Assembly: GCA_965153355.1 (NCBI GenBank)
Contig: OZ231127.1
Location: 43,524,001-43,588,000 of the forward strand
DNA length: 64,000 bases
Direction: 5' to 3'
Source: Flaccisagitta enflata
Lineage: Eukaryota; Chaetognatha; Sagittoidea; Aphragmophora
Part shown: positions 51,213-64,000 of the stretch, piece by piece
How positions within the stretch are numbered: the stretch's first letter is position 1
Layout of the letters: every line of letters begins with the position of its first letter
Translations under genes and position numbers: made by a program
The notes under the pieces: model-generated
What the model was told of the DNA's origin: nothing
The model's input: the letters and a program-made list of their open reading frames with translations, nothing else
Databases searched by the model: none

Positions 51213-51817
51213 AAATATGCCTTCGTCGTTGGTCGTGTGTCGTTGATCTTTGGTTGCTATCATCCCTTGTTGGTCGGTCTCCTCGCTTCGTTGGTAGCTT
51301 TCGTTTGTTCCCTCCTCCAACAATCGTTGGTTGCTCTCCGAGTTGGTGCATAGATTGCAGCGATTGGCCTCCCTCGATGGATTCCTTTTTTCCTTCCCTA
51401 CTCCTTTCCTTTTCCCTCTTTTCTTTTCTTACTATTTCTTTTTCCTCTTCCTCCTCTTCCTCCTCTTCCTCCTCTTCCTCCTCGACCGGGTTCGTTTTTC
51501 TCCTTCTTGGATTTTCGTGAACCAGAGAAGGAGTTTCCATTTTTTCCTCCCATGAAACCGATATCGCCGCCTTCACGCCTCCTCCTCCTTCTTCTTCTTC
51601 TTCTTCTTCTTCTTCTTCTTCTTCTTCTTCTTCTTCTTCTTCTTCTTCTTCTTCTTCTTCTTCTTTTTCTTCTTCTTCGTTTTCTCCTTCTACTTTGTCC
51701 TTTTTATCAACCTCATATCCTTCTCTCTCCCACTTCCTCAGCTCTCCAGCTCCTTTTCTCTTTTCCTCTGTAACTTCTTCTTCGTCCTTTCGTCTCTCCA
51801 CCTCCCGCGAAGTTGGC
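51049..51817 (-). CDS. Exon 2 of the low-complexity gene (poly-Glu, poly-Asn)
   Basis: The acceptor TTTCCCTTTTGTAG precedes G at 51817 and the donor AAG|GTAAGC follows 51049. The 769 bp are open, entering in phase 2 and leaving in phase 0. Order: PTSREVERRKDEEEVTEEKR, a Lys/Glu region, about 25 consecutive Glu, GGGG, VKAAISVSWEEKMETPSLVH, 14 Glu, a basic KREKERSREGKK segment, QSMHQLGEQPTIVGGGNKRK, about 14 Asn, five His-Asn pairs, and finally ERKLSFGIISPVAPAK. The Glu run is GAA and the Asn run AAC, so both are in-frame microsatellites. Strongly charged and probably disordered. Function unknown. Confidence 0.85.
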
Positions 51818-52305
<488 letters not shown>

Positions 52306-52397
52306 AAGAAGAGAAGACACCTCAAGGAACCGAGGACGAACAAGAAACTGGGCCATGTATGCAAATAAGTAAGGTCAACATGAGGAAACTCAGCCAT
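52306..52397 (-). CDS. Candidate first coding exon
   Basis: An ATG at 52397 with A at -1, a purine at -3 and G at +4 opens MAEFPHVDLTYLHTWPSFLF, then VLGSLRCLLF. It runs into a consensus donor TT|GTAAGT ending in phase 2, exactly the phase exon 2 needs. The last 17 residues are hydrophobic and could be a membrane segment, unusual in front of a charged disordered protein. The frame is also open upstream, so the true start could differ, and a chance phase match has a one-in-three probability. Confidence 0.45.
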
Positions 52398-52501
52398 TTC
52401 ACTCCGCTTAGAAAGCGCACTAATAGACCATAGGAAGACGGAAAAAGAGGGGGAAAAGAAAGAGAATAAGAAGGAGATCTGAAAACAAGAAAAAAGCGTG
52501 T

Positions 52502-52676
<175 letters not shown>

Positions 52677-52778
52677 AGCAGTTTTCCTCGGTTTAAGTTC
52701 AATCATGTGGCGCAAGGAAATGATCTCTGAAATTCACACGAGAGGCTTGTGGCCAACGAGTTGTGGGTCGTACATAGC

Positions 52779-52824
52779 ACACAATTCAACAATCATACTA
52801 TATAGTATGATTGTTGAATTGTGT
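52779..52824. repeat. Perfect 46-bp palindrome
   Basis: ACACAATTCAACAATCATAC then TAT is followed immediately by its exact reverse complement, with no spacer. It can extrude as a cruciform. It is 5' of the candidate first exon on the minus strand. Confidence 0.95.
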
Positions 52825-52829
52825 ATATA

Positions 52830-53556
52830 ACAGTCATTCTCATGGCAACATTTAAAGCGTAAGCATCGAGGTACAAAACAACAAGTACCTCAGGGGTACG
52901 AAGTTGCGTCCACGTCCGGCTGTTACACTCAACAATTGGTGTGACAATAAATCGTATCATATCATGGAACATATAACTATTGACTTTTTTCTATGTATGC
53001 GCCTGTTTTTGGTTGTCGGTTCGTTGGTACATCCATCTGTTTGTTATTCTTTTTCAGGGTTCTCACGGTCCCGACCCAATCGCATGCGACGGTTAGAGTG
53101 GACTCTCACGACAAGATTGTCGCGAAGACACACTGGAGGTTTCAATACAATCATTGAGTGTCTTTTTTAAGCCAAATCATCCGATAAGACATTCCCAATG
53201 GTAACTTTCTTCTCACTTTGTAATCTACTAGCCCTTTATCAAACTGTACTGAAAAAAAAAACAACCCTCAGTACTTAGTAACAAGATTTTGTACCCGGAG
53301 ATTGTGTGCGCCTACTTTCTTGGCGTCTCGGCGGTTTACAAGTCCATAGATCTCCACCCACACTTGGTTGGCCAAGCTCATTTTTTATCCTTTTATTGTT
53401 TCGATGAAAAACGAGACATGAATTCAATTACACCACAGGAATTATAGGCGAGGCGACGGAGACTAAGGCTCGAGCAAACACGTCCCAGCAACTGGTAAGG
53501 TAACTCAATATGCAAAGGTTTACTTGAAAGATCTTCTCTCACACGGTCTTTTCCCT
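52830..53556. other. Non-coding spacer
   Basis: A worn GTCC-like piece near 53018-53060 (GTCGGTTCGTTGGTACATCC). Nothing else recognised. Confidence 0.4.
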
Positions 53557-54117
53557 GTTAATAGTAGAGATGCAGAAGTGGAAGCGGAAGCGGAAGCGGA
53601 AGCGGGCGGAAGCGGTACTTTTTACGTGGAAGCGGAAGTGGAAGCGGAAGCGCAATTTGGAAACTTGTTGGAAGCGGAAGCGGAAGCAAAACCAGATTTT
53701 TGAAGTTTATTGGAAGCGGAAGCGGAAGCGAAAAAAAAAATTTGGGTTGATTGGAAGCGGAAGCGGAAGCGGAACCTTATAAAAGGGCGCTTCCGCTTCC
53801 ACATGCCTTGGTCATGATGCTCGTAAATCACATAAGTCATGGTTTCAGTCATATTCTATTTTCTATGATTTTATTTCAGTCATTCAAAATCTTTTGTGGT
53901 ATGTGTGTACTGGTTTACTTACCATTGCTTCATCACTAAATTTTATGTTTGGCCGTGGCATTTTTCCTGTGTGAATGAGTTGATCTCATGTGACTATAAG
54001 TACATTACAAAGATCGTTAGACCACGAAGTAGGGGGGAAGAATGAACTTCAATAACTTATTCATTTTTTTATTAGTTCAGTTATCCCTTCATTTTCTCAT
54101 CTTTTCATTCAGTCCAC

Positions 54118-55205
<1,088 letters not shown>

Positions 55206-55379
55206 CTTTTCATCGCCCTAACTTTGTCCGATGACAAACTCTGCCTTGATGAAAAGACCTTGATGATGACCACGGAATCAGCTGATATGGCGAGTCAGGA
55301 CTTAGCTTGTCTAAGACAAAGGATTCTTTATCATGGATCAATCGCGATCGAGAGATGATTCAAACCCAAACTCTTAATC

Positions 55380-55450
55380 TGTATCCGTCAGTGGGTCCAT
55401 CCATTGGTCTGTCCGTCGGTTGGTCGGTCCATCCGTTCGACCATGTTTTT
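55380..55450 (+). mobile_element. GTCC element fragment beside the GA array
   Basis: GTATCCGTCAGTGGGTCC and GTCCGTCGGTTGGTCGGTCC only. The ends are not recognisable. Confidence 0.5.
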
Positions 55451-55501
55451 TTTCTTGCCATAATTACGCAAAGGAATCGATCTTCATTTTTTACCGCTAG
55501 T

Positions 55502-56010
<509 letters not shown>

Positions 56011-57334
56011 CACAGCGTTACGATACATAGACAAAGACAACTTTGAGTGCCCAGAGCTGGGAGTGGTTCAGAAGTGTCCTATGATACTTGGTGAATATCA
56101 ATCACCTGGTGGTAAATTTTTTTGAAAGCAAAATTTTGAAAAAAATCATTTTTAAGGCAAAAAAAGAGAATTTTCAGCATTTTTTTAGCATTAGATTGTT
56201 AAAGCAGCTTCAAAAATCCCCAAAAATACTGGAAATGGGTAATTCTAGTTAGAATATACATACTTTAACCCAATACAGTAAGTTACTTGCAATATTTTTA
56301 AGATTAGAGCTAATCAGAACATGAATATGTTGTTTTTTTAGTATTTCAGAGCCCAAATTTGATCATGCAGCTTCAAAAACCTTTGAAAATACTAGAAATG
56401 TGTAGTAATAGTTACAGTAGAAATACACTTACCCTGAATAACAAGTTAACAAGGATATTTTAAGATTGGAGCTGAAAAAAAGCCTAATAATATGAAAAAA
56501 ACTGCTTATTTTTGGCATTTTCAAGCTGAATATTGTTTACACAGTTCCAAAGATCCTGAAAAATCTTGAATATATTTACCAACAAATAAAGTGTAAATAT
56601 TTTTACCCTGAAAAGCGAGTAGTTTGAGGTACTTTGAAGTTTACAGCTAAAAATAACCTGAAAAAGGCAAATTATCTATTTGTTTTAACATTTTAAACTA
56701 AATATTGTTCATGCAGCTTATAAAATCTTGAATGATACTAGCGCCATGCGGTAATAGACAAAGTATAAATATTTTGACTTTTAATAAAAAGTTTTTTGAG
56801 ATATTTTTTTAGTCAAAGCTAAAAAAAAATCAATGTTTAACGTTTTTTAGGTAATTTTTTAGCTGAAAACTTGAAAAGATCCAAAATTACTTGCTGTTCA
56901 GGGTTAAAATATTTGTACATTAGCTATTACTAAACATTTTCAGGATTTTCAAGGATTTTTAAAGCTGCCTTGTCAAATTTAGGCTCTGAAATACTAAAAA
57001 AATCAATATTTTACTATTTTTTGGCTATTATGAAGCTTTAATCTTCAAAATATCTCATGTAACTTGCTGCTTAAGTCAAAAGTGTATATACTATAACTAT
57101 AACTACGCATTTATAATATTTTTCAGGATTTTTAAAGTTACTTCTACAATCTGATGCTTGAGAAATGCTAAAAAACACTTTTTTTTTTGCCTAAAAGGCA
57201 TTTTTTCAAAATTTTGCTTTCAAAAAAATTTACCACCAGGTGATTGGTATTCACCAAGTATCAAAGAACACTTCTGGAATACTCCCAGCTCTGGGCACTC
57301 AAAGTTGTCTTTGTCTATATATCGTAACGCTGTG
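56011..57334. mobile_element. 1324-bp foldback element, copy 2
   Basis: Same length and ends as 23626-24949. Only a handful of substitutions are seen by eye (for example AACTATAG versus AATTCTAG). It sits inside a GA repeat, with GA on both sides, so the exact target duplication is ambiguous. Its near identity points to a recent move or conversion. Confidence 0.92.
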
Positions 57335-57471
57335 AGAGAGAGAGAGAGAGAGAGAAAGAGACTAGGCTTTTGTTCCAGCTGATCGCGCCATCGCCAATTT
57401 AACTTCATCGATATCAATATCGATCATCATCATCAGAGCGAGCCAGAACTCAGAAGTAACTTGGATTTGAA

Positions 57472-57620
57472 AACAAGGCCGGATACACGGCCAATACCAG
57501 TTGCGGACGGGTGGGCAGGGGTGGAAATGCGCGTTTTCACACTTTTTGACTCGTGGTTACGGACCAACCAACGGACGGACGGACGGACCAAGGCTCTTAT
57601 AGAGTTGCGTGTCCGCAACT
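57472..57620 (-). mobile_element. GTCC element, subfamily II, minus strand
   Basis: The minus strand begins AGTTGCGGACACGCAACT (57603-57620) and ends GTCCGCAACTGG..TGTATCCGGCCTTGTT. The arms pair perfectly. Confidence 0.9.
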
Positions 57621-57642
57621 AAAAATACCAGAAAACTATTCA

Positions 57643-57644
<2 letters not shown>

Positions 57645-57705
<61 letters not shown>

Positions 57706-57725
57706 CTGTAACAAAAACAACAACA
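57645..57725. repeat. (CAA)n between two GTCC elements
   Basis: CAA repeat that runs directly into the AACAAGGCC end of the element at 57722. Confidence 0.95.
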
Positions 57726-57857
57726 AGGCCGGATACACGGCCACCAGTTGCGGACAAGTGGGCAGGGGCGGAAATGCGCATTTTCACTGGTGCTCACGGA
57801 CCGACGGACGGACGGACGGACGGACAATGGCTCTTATAGAGTTGCGTGTCCGCAACT
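57722..57857 (-). mobile_element. GTCC element, subfamily II, second in tandem
   Basis: Minus strand AGTTGCGGACACGCAACT..GTCCGCAACTGGTGGCCGTG, ending GGCCTTGTT followed by GTTGTT repeat. Same orientation as the copy at 57472. Confidence 0.9.
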
Positions 57858-58371
57858 AAAAACAACAAAAACAACAACGTTATTACCAGGAAACGTTGAG
57901 CGAGCCCGTGAGCGATTGAGCGGTGCAAGCGAATGAACGTAGCGAGCGACCGAGTGGCCCGCTAAAAAACGCAATTGTCAATTGTCGTGTGTAGAAACAG
58001 TTTGTATGTCCGTTGGTCGGTAGGTCTGACACAAAGTTCCCTTATTATCTTTCTTTATATTCTGAAGATCGTAGAATTAATTCAACCATGGCCAAAAAAG
58101 AAAAAAAAATTGGGACATTGCTTATTTCTACCATACCTTGGTGCTGCATTTGAGAAAGTGCATAAAATCTATGACCATTCTAAAGAGCTTCAAAAATCTT
58201 TGATTTGAGTCGTTGAACAAAATTCTAACTTGAAAACTCTAGAAGTTACGTTAATTTGAAAAAAAAGTATCAAATTGAAATCTGCCAGATATGACGTTTT
58301 TTACTAACATGGATTCATGGACTAAATGTCTATCTGTTTACCATTTCTTAACGGATTGACTCAAAAATGTC

Positions 58372-58978
58372 TAACAGGGTGCTCAATAAATTTGGCAAAA
58401 TCTTAAAGATAGCATCTAAAAACTATTACCAACTGATAGTTTTCATCCAAATAATGGTCAACCATAATGGTGTGTTAATTCTAAATACTTATCATTCAAC
58501 AGGCAGCAAGAATCCATGAGAATAGGTCCATACAAGGCAGGAAAGGTCCATATGAAGTTGTCACGCCAAAATAAGCTTTGATGAACAACAGACAACTGAT
58601 CATTTATTTCAAGTTATTCTAGCTGAATTTTTCCAATACCTTGAGCTGATTTTGAGTAAAAAGGATTGTCCTGCTTCAATGATATATACCGACCTATTTA
58701 TTGACCAAATTTGGGTGCTTAACTTGATGTCAAAGAGGTCTAGTAAGTTGCTATTCTCTGCCATGTTTTCTCGGTAAAAATTCCCAAAAATTGGAAAGTT
58801 TGTCTGAGGCATAATTCATTGCCTTTCAAACCAAAGGAGTCCACATGAAAAACTGCGCATTCTAACATCTAATAGAACTAATTGGGAGATTACATACCAA
58901 ATTTCAGCTTACTGGGCCGCCTATAAGTATGGTTTAAGTGCAATTTAGTTTTTGCCAAATTTATTGAACACCCTGTTA
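58372..58978. mobile_element. Mariner-like MITE, 607 bp
   Basis: The ends TAACAGGGTGCTCAATAAAT and ATTTATTGAACACCCTGTTA are inverted with TA at the edges; TIR of about 28 bp continuing TTGGCAAAA. CAGGGTG.TCAATAAATTTGG-type ends are typical of Tc1/mariner elements. No intact transposase. Confidence 0.8.
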
Positions 58979-59032
58979 CTTGGCGCCATTTTGTAGATAA
59001 TGAGTTATATTTTCATTTTCTCTTAAATCTTT

Positions 59033-59186
59033 AGTCGCGAACACGCAACTCTACACCTTGGTCCGTTGGTCGGTCCGTCCATCGGTCGGTCGATCGGTCC
59101 GTCACATTTTTGAATTACGAGCGGTTTTCGGACTACTGCTCCTACCCAACCGTCCGTGACTAGATTGCCGTGTATCCGGCCTTGTT
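59033..59186 (+). mobile_element. GTCC element copy
   Basis: AGTCGCGAACACGCAACT, a GTCCGTTGGTCGGTCCGTCC tract, ACTGCTCCTACCC, a weak 3' arm GTCCGTGACT, GCCGTGTATCCGGCCTTGTT. Confidence 0.8.
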
Positions 59187-59215
59187 CTTAGTTTCCTTTT
59201 CTCAAATATGTTTTT

Positions 59216-59305
59216 AGATGCGTCCTCGTATCTCTATAACAGGGTCTGTTTGTCCGTCTGTCCATCGGTCCATCCTTCAGTCCGTCGGTCCGTTACGCCT
59301 CTTTA
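59216..59305 (+). mobile_element. GTCC element, 5' part only
   Basis: AGATGCGTCCTCGTATCT hairpin after TTTTT, CTATAACAGGGTCTG, GTCCGTCTGTCCATCGGTCC tract. 29 bp after the previous copy. A similar minus-strand fragment is near 59820-59910. Confidence 0.65.
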
Positions 59306-60319
59306 AAAATCGAGTTTATGAGCTGTTTTGGCCACAGCGAGATCGTATATTGAATTAAACGATCGATACACGTGTTTTTAGAGGTTTGTCTCTTCATCAA
59401 TATGTCTGCCCATTAAGCACACACAATCAGCGCCAATTTCGTTCCACGTAAGGAGACAGTCAGGACCCATCGTTGCCCGGTCGGGCTTGTTTATGCTTTT
59501 TAAGACAGAACTAAAAGTACAAAATCCCTTCAATTGACAAATAATAGTGATGCTCACTTCAAACTGTTGCCATTTCTAGACGATTTTTTGGATTTTCATT
59601 GAGACTGAGCCGGTCCAAGTAATCAGAAACCGCCATGTCCGTTTTTTTTTGGCCATGGTTAAACTGTGTGCAATGCTTTTATAGTGTCTTTTGCTAATCT
59701 TTTTTTTTTCTTTTTCATTACCCTTACTTAAATGACCATGGAAATTGCCCCTTCATGTATTTGAGGACGTTAGAATCAAACAAGCCCGTCCGAGCAACTC
59801 AATCATCATTTGCATGATTTTAGAAAAGGCGTGACGGACATACAAACGGACAAATGGATGGACCAACGGACAGACCAACAGACAGACCCTCCTATAGAGA
59901 TATAGCATATCCCTGGCTCTATCTTTTTTCACCTTGTGTAATATGTTCATCCATGTCTAGTTTCACTACTATTTAATAAACATTTCAATGATGAATAACA
60001 AAGTGGATACTATGGTACCAGCACATAGTAACCTTTTTTAAGTGATGCAGAAGCAGACATTGCAATGGAAGCGGAAGCGGAAGCGGAAGCGGAAGCGGAA
60101 GCGGAAGCTGTGCCTTGGTGAAAGGGTGGAAGCGGAAGCAGAAGCGGAAGCTTTTCTTTTTAAGATTGTGGAAGCGGAAACGGAAGCGGAAGCTATGCTA
60201 TTTGAATTATTGGAAATGGAAGCGGAAGCGGAAGCTGTCATTTTTTTAGTAGGCCTATTGGAAGCGGAAGCGGAAGCGGTCAAAAAATCTACCGCTTCTG
60301 CATCTCTAGTTAATAGCTT

Positions 60320-60980
60320 TTACATAAAAAAAAGTATTCATGCAAAAAAAATTGGTTTCAAAAGAAATTTCTGGCATGTGCACAAAACTCTTTTAACCAC
60401 TATTTGGTCTCTCTGTTGATTTGTTGGTCCATTGGTTGGTTATTCTTTCATTCTTGCTATTTGATGCCCACTCTTACATGGCTTGGGGCCCTAATTCGGA
60501 ATTCATTACTAATATCATCAAAATGTTTTGATACAATATGTAGTTTAAATGTCGATGAAATCGAAACTGAATATTTGAAACACCCTAAGAATGCCGTCAT
60601 CATAATAAATGAGTTTTCCCACGTTTTCTGTACTGACGCCGTTGAACAAACAACCAGCAACTTTTTTCCCCATGCCACGATTTTCCTCTTAAAGCTTAAA
60701 TGAGAGTGTTACGCATTTGTGGCTTCGTCTCCATCAATTAAAACACAAAAACACAAGAGCTGAGCTTTGTTTTCGACCATACAAGATCAATGAAAGATGA
60801 TGAAAAAAGACGTATAATGAAGCACATACACAAGGGGATTTTATGCTTCTTGCTATACATAAAACCCAAGCAATGAAAAGTATCACATAATAACCGGCTA
60901 AAAAGATTGACAATGAAAGTATATGGAGTAAGTGGAAGGGACTACACACGCACAAAAGAGAAACTTACGCGCTTGCACAA
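60320..60980. other. Non-coding spacer right of the 6.7-kb element
   Basis: A plus-strand open stretch at 60404-60703 has mixed composition but no start or splice support. Nothing else recognised. Confidence 0.35.
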
Positions 60981-61200
<220 letters not shown>

Positions 61201-61204
61201 TGTT

Positions 61205-63275
61205 TCTTTTTTCTCTTGTTATTCAATTTTCCTTGCTTTCTTTGGTCATTTAACCAAGATAAAATGTTCTTTTGTGTCGGTAAAACGGTAAGTTCCTGGT
61301 TTCAATATTTTGCTCCTGACTTTTTTTTTACTATTTCTTGTCAGGCAAGGTCTGCAAGAGGCGTTGATCCAGTCCATATTCCCATGGGGTCTAAAGTTGA
61401 AAATTTCGGAAAACAGAAAAAGAAAAAGAAATGAAAATGGTCCATTTTCTTTACATCCCTTCCTTTGCAGGGGACCATATAAAGAGGCAGATTGGCGTGC
61501 AAGTATGGTTAAACATGCCCGGATTAAATAGAAAGAACTCTGATATTATCGAGAGAAAAAAAAGATAAATCTCATTTGATGAAGGACAGTTTGGCGCCAA
61601 ATCTGACAGAATTCCAGTCCAGGGGTCAGGGGAGTTTGGACTAAAGACAGGAGAAAAAAAAACTGGGGGAAAATGGAGTCTGAACGAAAAAATGGGGGAA
61701 AGTAGGAGGAAGGCAAGAAAAGATGAAAGCTCCACAAGGAGGAAAGACATAGGGTACTGAGACGTCAAAGGGGGTCAATTCGAAGGATGGGAGGGGCTCG
61801 AATTGACATAAGTGTTGGCAAATGAAGTTGGGTGAAAAATGGATGGATGAGATCCAAATAATGGAAATATTGAGAGGAACCAAATAAGAAATAAATACAG
61901 TTGAGCTTCACCAGAGCGCATTTTAAGGGACTGAGCAAAATTACGCCATTTCACAGTGAATCTGCCCTATCGCCAATATAGAAATGAACTAAAAAAATTC
62001 TTTTGACACAGTAGGCGGGCATGCCTCATTAGCGGGTGCGCTCTAGCGGTGCTCCACCCTACCAGGAAGATATAAAGGTTGAGCTTTTCGCTTTCAGTTA
62101 GAATGAACAAAGAAAAGAACAACAAAGGGGTAATGCATGAGAATGTCCAATGAGAAACGCAAACGATGACAGGAGTGGGAGTGAAAGTCGAGACGATACT
62201 ACTGCCGACGCGCAAAGGGGAAGGAAAGACAGTACAAGTTATGGTGGGGGAGGAAAGGGGATCTAAAAAGGCTAAGGAAGGCATAAGAGGATTGAATGGC
62301 AGGAAATATCACTCAAAGGAAGGCACAAAAACGAAAAAGGAACATTATGGGAGGAACGGAAAGGCAGGGAAAGCTTTCAGAGGATAAGGAAGAGACGAAG
62401 TGGACCAAGATAAAGCTGAGGGAGAAAAGGTGAAGAACAAAAAGAGAGGGTGGGAAAAAAGAGGGCAATGGACAAACTCAAGCAAAGCCTACGTTAATAG
62501 ACGAAAAAGGGTTTTCGACATTCGACTCTAATCATTTATTATCTCTTTCGTCGTCTTCTTCTTCTACTTCTTCATCTTTTTCTTTTCCCTTTCTTCATCG
62601 TCGTTTTTCTTCCCATCTCCCATGTAATTTCATGTTTGTTTATTCCTTTGGCTCTCCCCGCGCTCTTTGAGAAAACATTAATTTGACAGATGAAAAGCAG
62701 CGAATTGTATGGAATCTTTTTAGAAGTAAACATGGGGGGGGGGGGCTTTTACCGCGCACGATTTAGCGTTAAACATTATCTGGTAAACAAGATCGTAATT
62801 TGCGGATCTCATTTCCAACTGAAATGACGTAAAAAATGTTGGGAATATAATCACCTCTCTCCTTTTCCCTCTTGTTGAGCCAAACGAGTTTCCATGGAGA
62901 GTCGTTGCGTTGCGTTGAGTCATACTATCAGGATCAACAGTTTATAGACAAATTGAAGACTTATCAAACAAGCCCTAAACAAAGAGCAAAATTCACTGAC
63001 GATTGGCCTGGCGCAGAACTACAAAAAAAAAAACTACAAATGATATTCACTTTCAAAAGTACACAACTCAAACGTACTTGAAAACCCATTATAACACAAG
63101 AACTAATGGTAATATGATAATGCTACATACTTGTGGACTGACACAGCTACATGTCTGTGACTAAAAATAAACAAAAAGTATGCTTGTTTCTCCGTTTATT
63201 CAGTGAGATACAATTTTGAATAAAGATTCCTGGTTTCATGGAGCATTGGAGCAAGCATACTTAAGATTATCATTA
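61205..63275. other. Sparse region with one MITE
   Basis: Apart from the MITE at 61896-62061, a G-run near 62736-62745 and purine-rich stretches, nothing is recognised. Confidence 0.4.
61896..62061 (+). mobile_element. Pogo/Tigger-like MITE, copy 3
   Basis: Starts TACAGTTGAGCTTCACCAGA, contains TCGCCAATATAG and GGCGGGCATGCC, and ends GCGCTCTAGCGGTGCTCCAC. Aligns with 2371-2543 and 17121-17298. Confidence 0.65.
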
Positions 63276-63281
63276 TCTTGT

Positions 63282-63700
63282 ACTACCATATGACTCAAAT
63301 AAAAAGACGCACTTTTGAATGACTAATTTTGCCTATGAATATGAAAAAAACTTATGAAAATCATAGGTCATTTGAAAGCCCTTTGAAAGTACTTTCATTT
63401 GGCGCCAATCTGGTATTTCTATCTTTATTTGTTTAGGAATGGCATTAGTTTGAGTAAAAACTTTGCCCATTTCAGTTTCGCAATCCCTATATAAAAAGGC
63501 ATTTTCACTAAATAGTGCTTCTCTTTGCAGGGCTCTAGCTTCTAAACCGTTTGAGATACAGACCTGGGATTGGTCTAGATTGAAAGATTTTTTGAAAATC
63601 TTTCAAAATGTCTTTGTCAAAAATTGTTAAAATTATTTTCGATATCTGTTTTGTCAATAAATAGATAGCTGCGTCTTTTTTTTTTTGATCCACGTGGTAT
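63282..63700 (+). mobile_element. TACCACGCG MITE, copy C
   Basis: Same body and orientation as 7664-8080 (TTTGGCGCCAATCTGGTATT, AATGGCATTAGTTTGAG, GGGATTGGTCTAGA) with an eroded left end (TACCATATGACTCAAATAAA) and intact right end CACGTGGTAT. Confidence 0.75.
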
Positions 63701-64000
63701 ATAGACAAGAATTATGCCTGAATTATGCTTAAAGTGTGCTCATGCTTGACTTCAAGTCCATATACTTTTGATCGTGGAAGTAGTTCTGTGGAAGTATTAT
63801 GGATTGAAATCAGTTAGTCCTATCATCAACACCTTTAGCGAATTGGCAGGGAGGCCAACAAGGGAAATATGATCAGCGGCTGCATCTGACTTGCACCTTT
63901 TCTGATTCCTTGTGATTGGTAACAATGAGAAATACCAGTGAATGAGAAAAAAAAATCATCAAAAAGAGGATAAGCTGAAAGAAAGAGCCACCAACCATAG

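Noticed and set aside
60404-60703. Plus-strand 99-codon frame
   Set aside because: The composition is protein-like near its end, but there is no promoter, splice or homology evidence, and the opposite strand is also open.

Overview
The window is eukaryotic nuclear DNA, most likely from an invertebrate animal; the species cannot be named from the sequence. Evidence: one multi-exon gene with phase-matched GT-AG introns, very dense di- and trinucleotide microsatellites, TA-flanked short transposon derivatives, and hAT-type elements with 8-bp target duplications. I see no operons, rRNA, convincing tRNA, CRISPR or virus genes. Most open frames are translated microsatellites (SL, VC, RE, TH, Q/N/L/V runs) and are not genes.

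The only gene I can support is on the minus strand, in at least five and probably six exons: 52306-52397 (candidate first exon), 51049-51817, 37778-38261, 31604-32342, 30772-31275 and 29926-30383. Each splice junction keeps the reading frame (phases 2, 0, 1, 2, 2). The product, at least about 985 residues, is low-complexity and acidic, with poly-Glu, poly-Asn/His, Ser, Pro and poly-Gln tracts. I do not recognise it. Its 3' end is not found.

The rest is nested repeats. (1) A hAT-like family has TIRs TAGRGATG..CATCYCTA and subterminal GGAAGC hexamer arrays. Copies are at 4614-4737, 17824-17953, 17998-19693 (with about 600 bp of CT repeat inside) and, strikingly, 53565-60308, a 6.7-kb unit packed with other repeats; each has a perfect or 7/8 8-bp target duplication. 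(2) An abundant 110-220 bp element (about 20 copies) has an internal GTCC/GTCGG tract, a 5' hairpin, and a 3' arm that co-varies with the 5' arm. (3) Foldback or palindromic elements: a 1324-bp element in two near-identical copies (23626-24949, 56011-57334), an 890-bp element with a G-run TIR and 8-bp duplication (40893-41782), and others at 8881-9474, 17400-17745, 21840-22205, 28668-29276, 36700-37560 and 58372-58978. (4) A minisatellite-carrying foldback family at 46678-47100 and 48079-49105, the latter holding a 132-bp copy of the gene's own exon. (5) Two TA-type MITE families with three copies each.

Layout: 1-800 decaying satellite; 0.8-17 kb repeats and microsatellites; 17.4-19.7 kb foldback plus hAT elements; 20-29.9 kb repeats with a large GAT tract; 29.9-52.4 kb the gene, with its two large introns full of repeats; 53.6-60.3 kb the large hAT-like unit; 60.3-64 kb sparse repeats.
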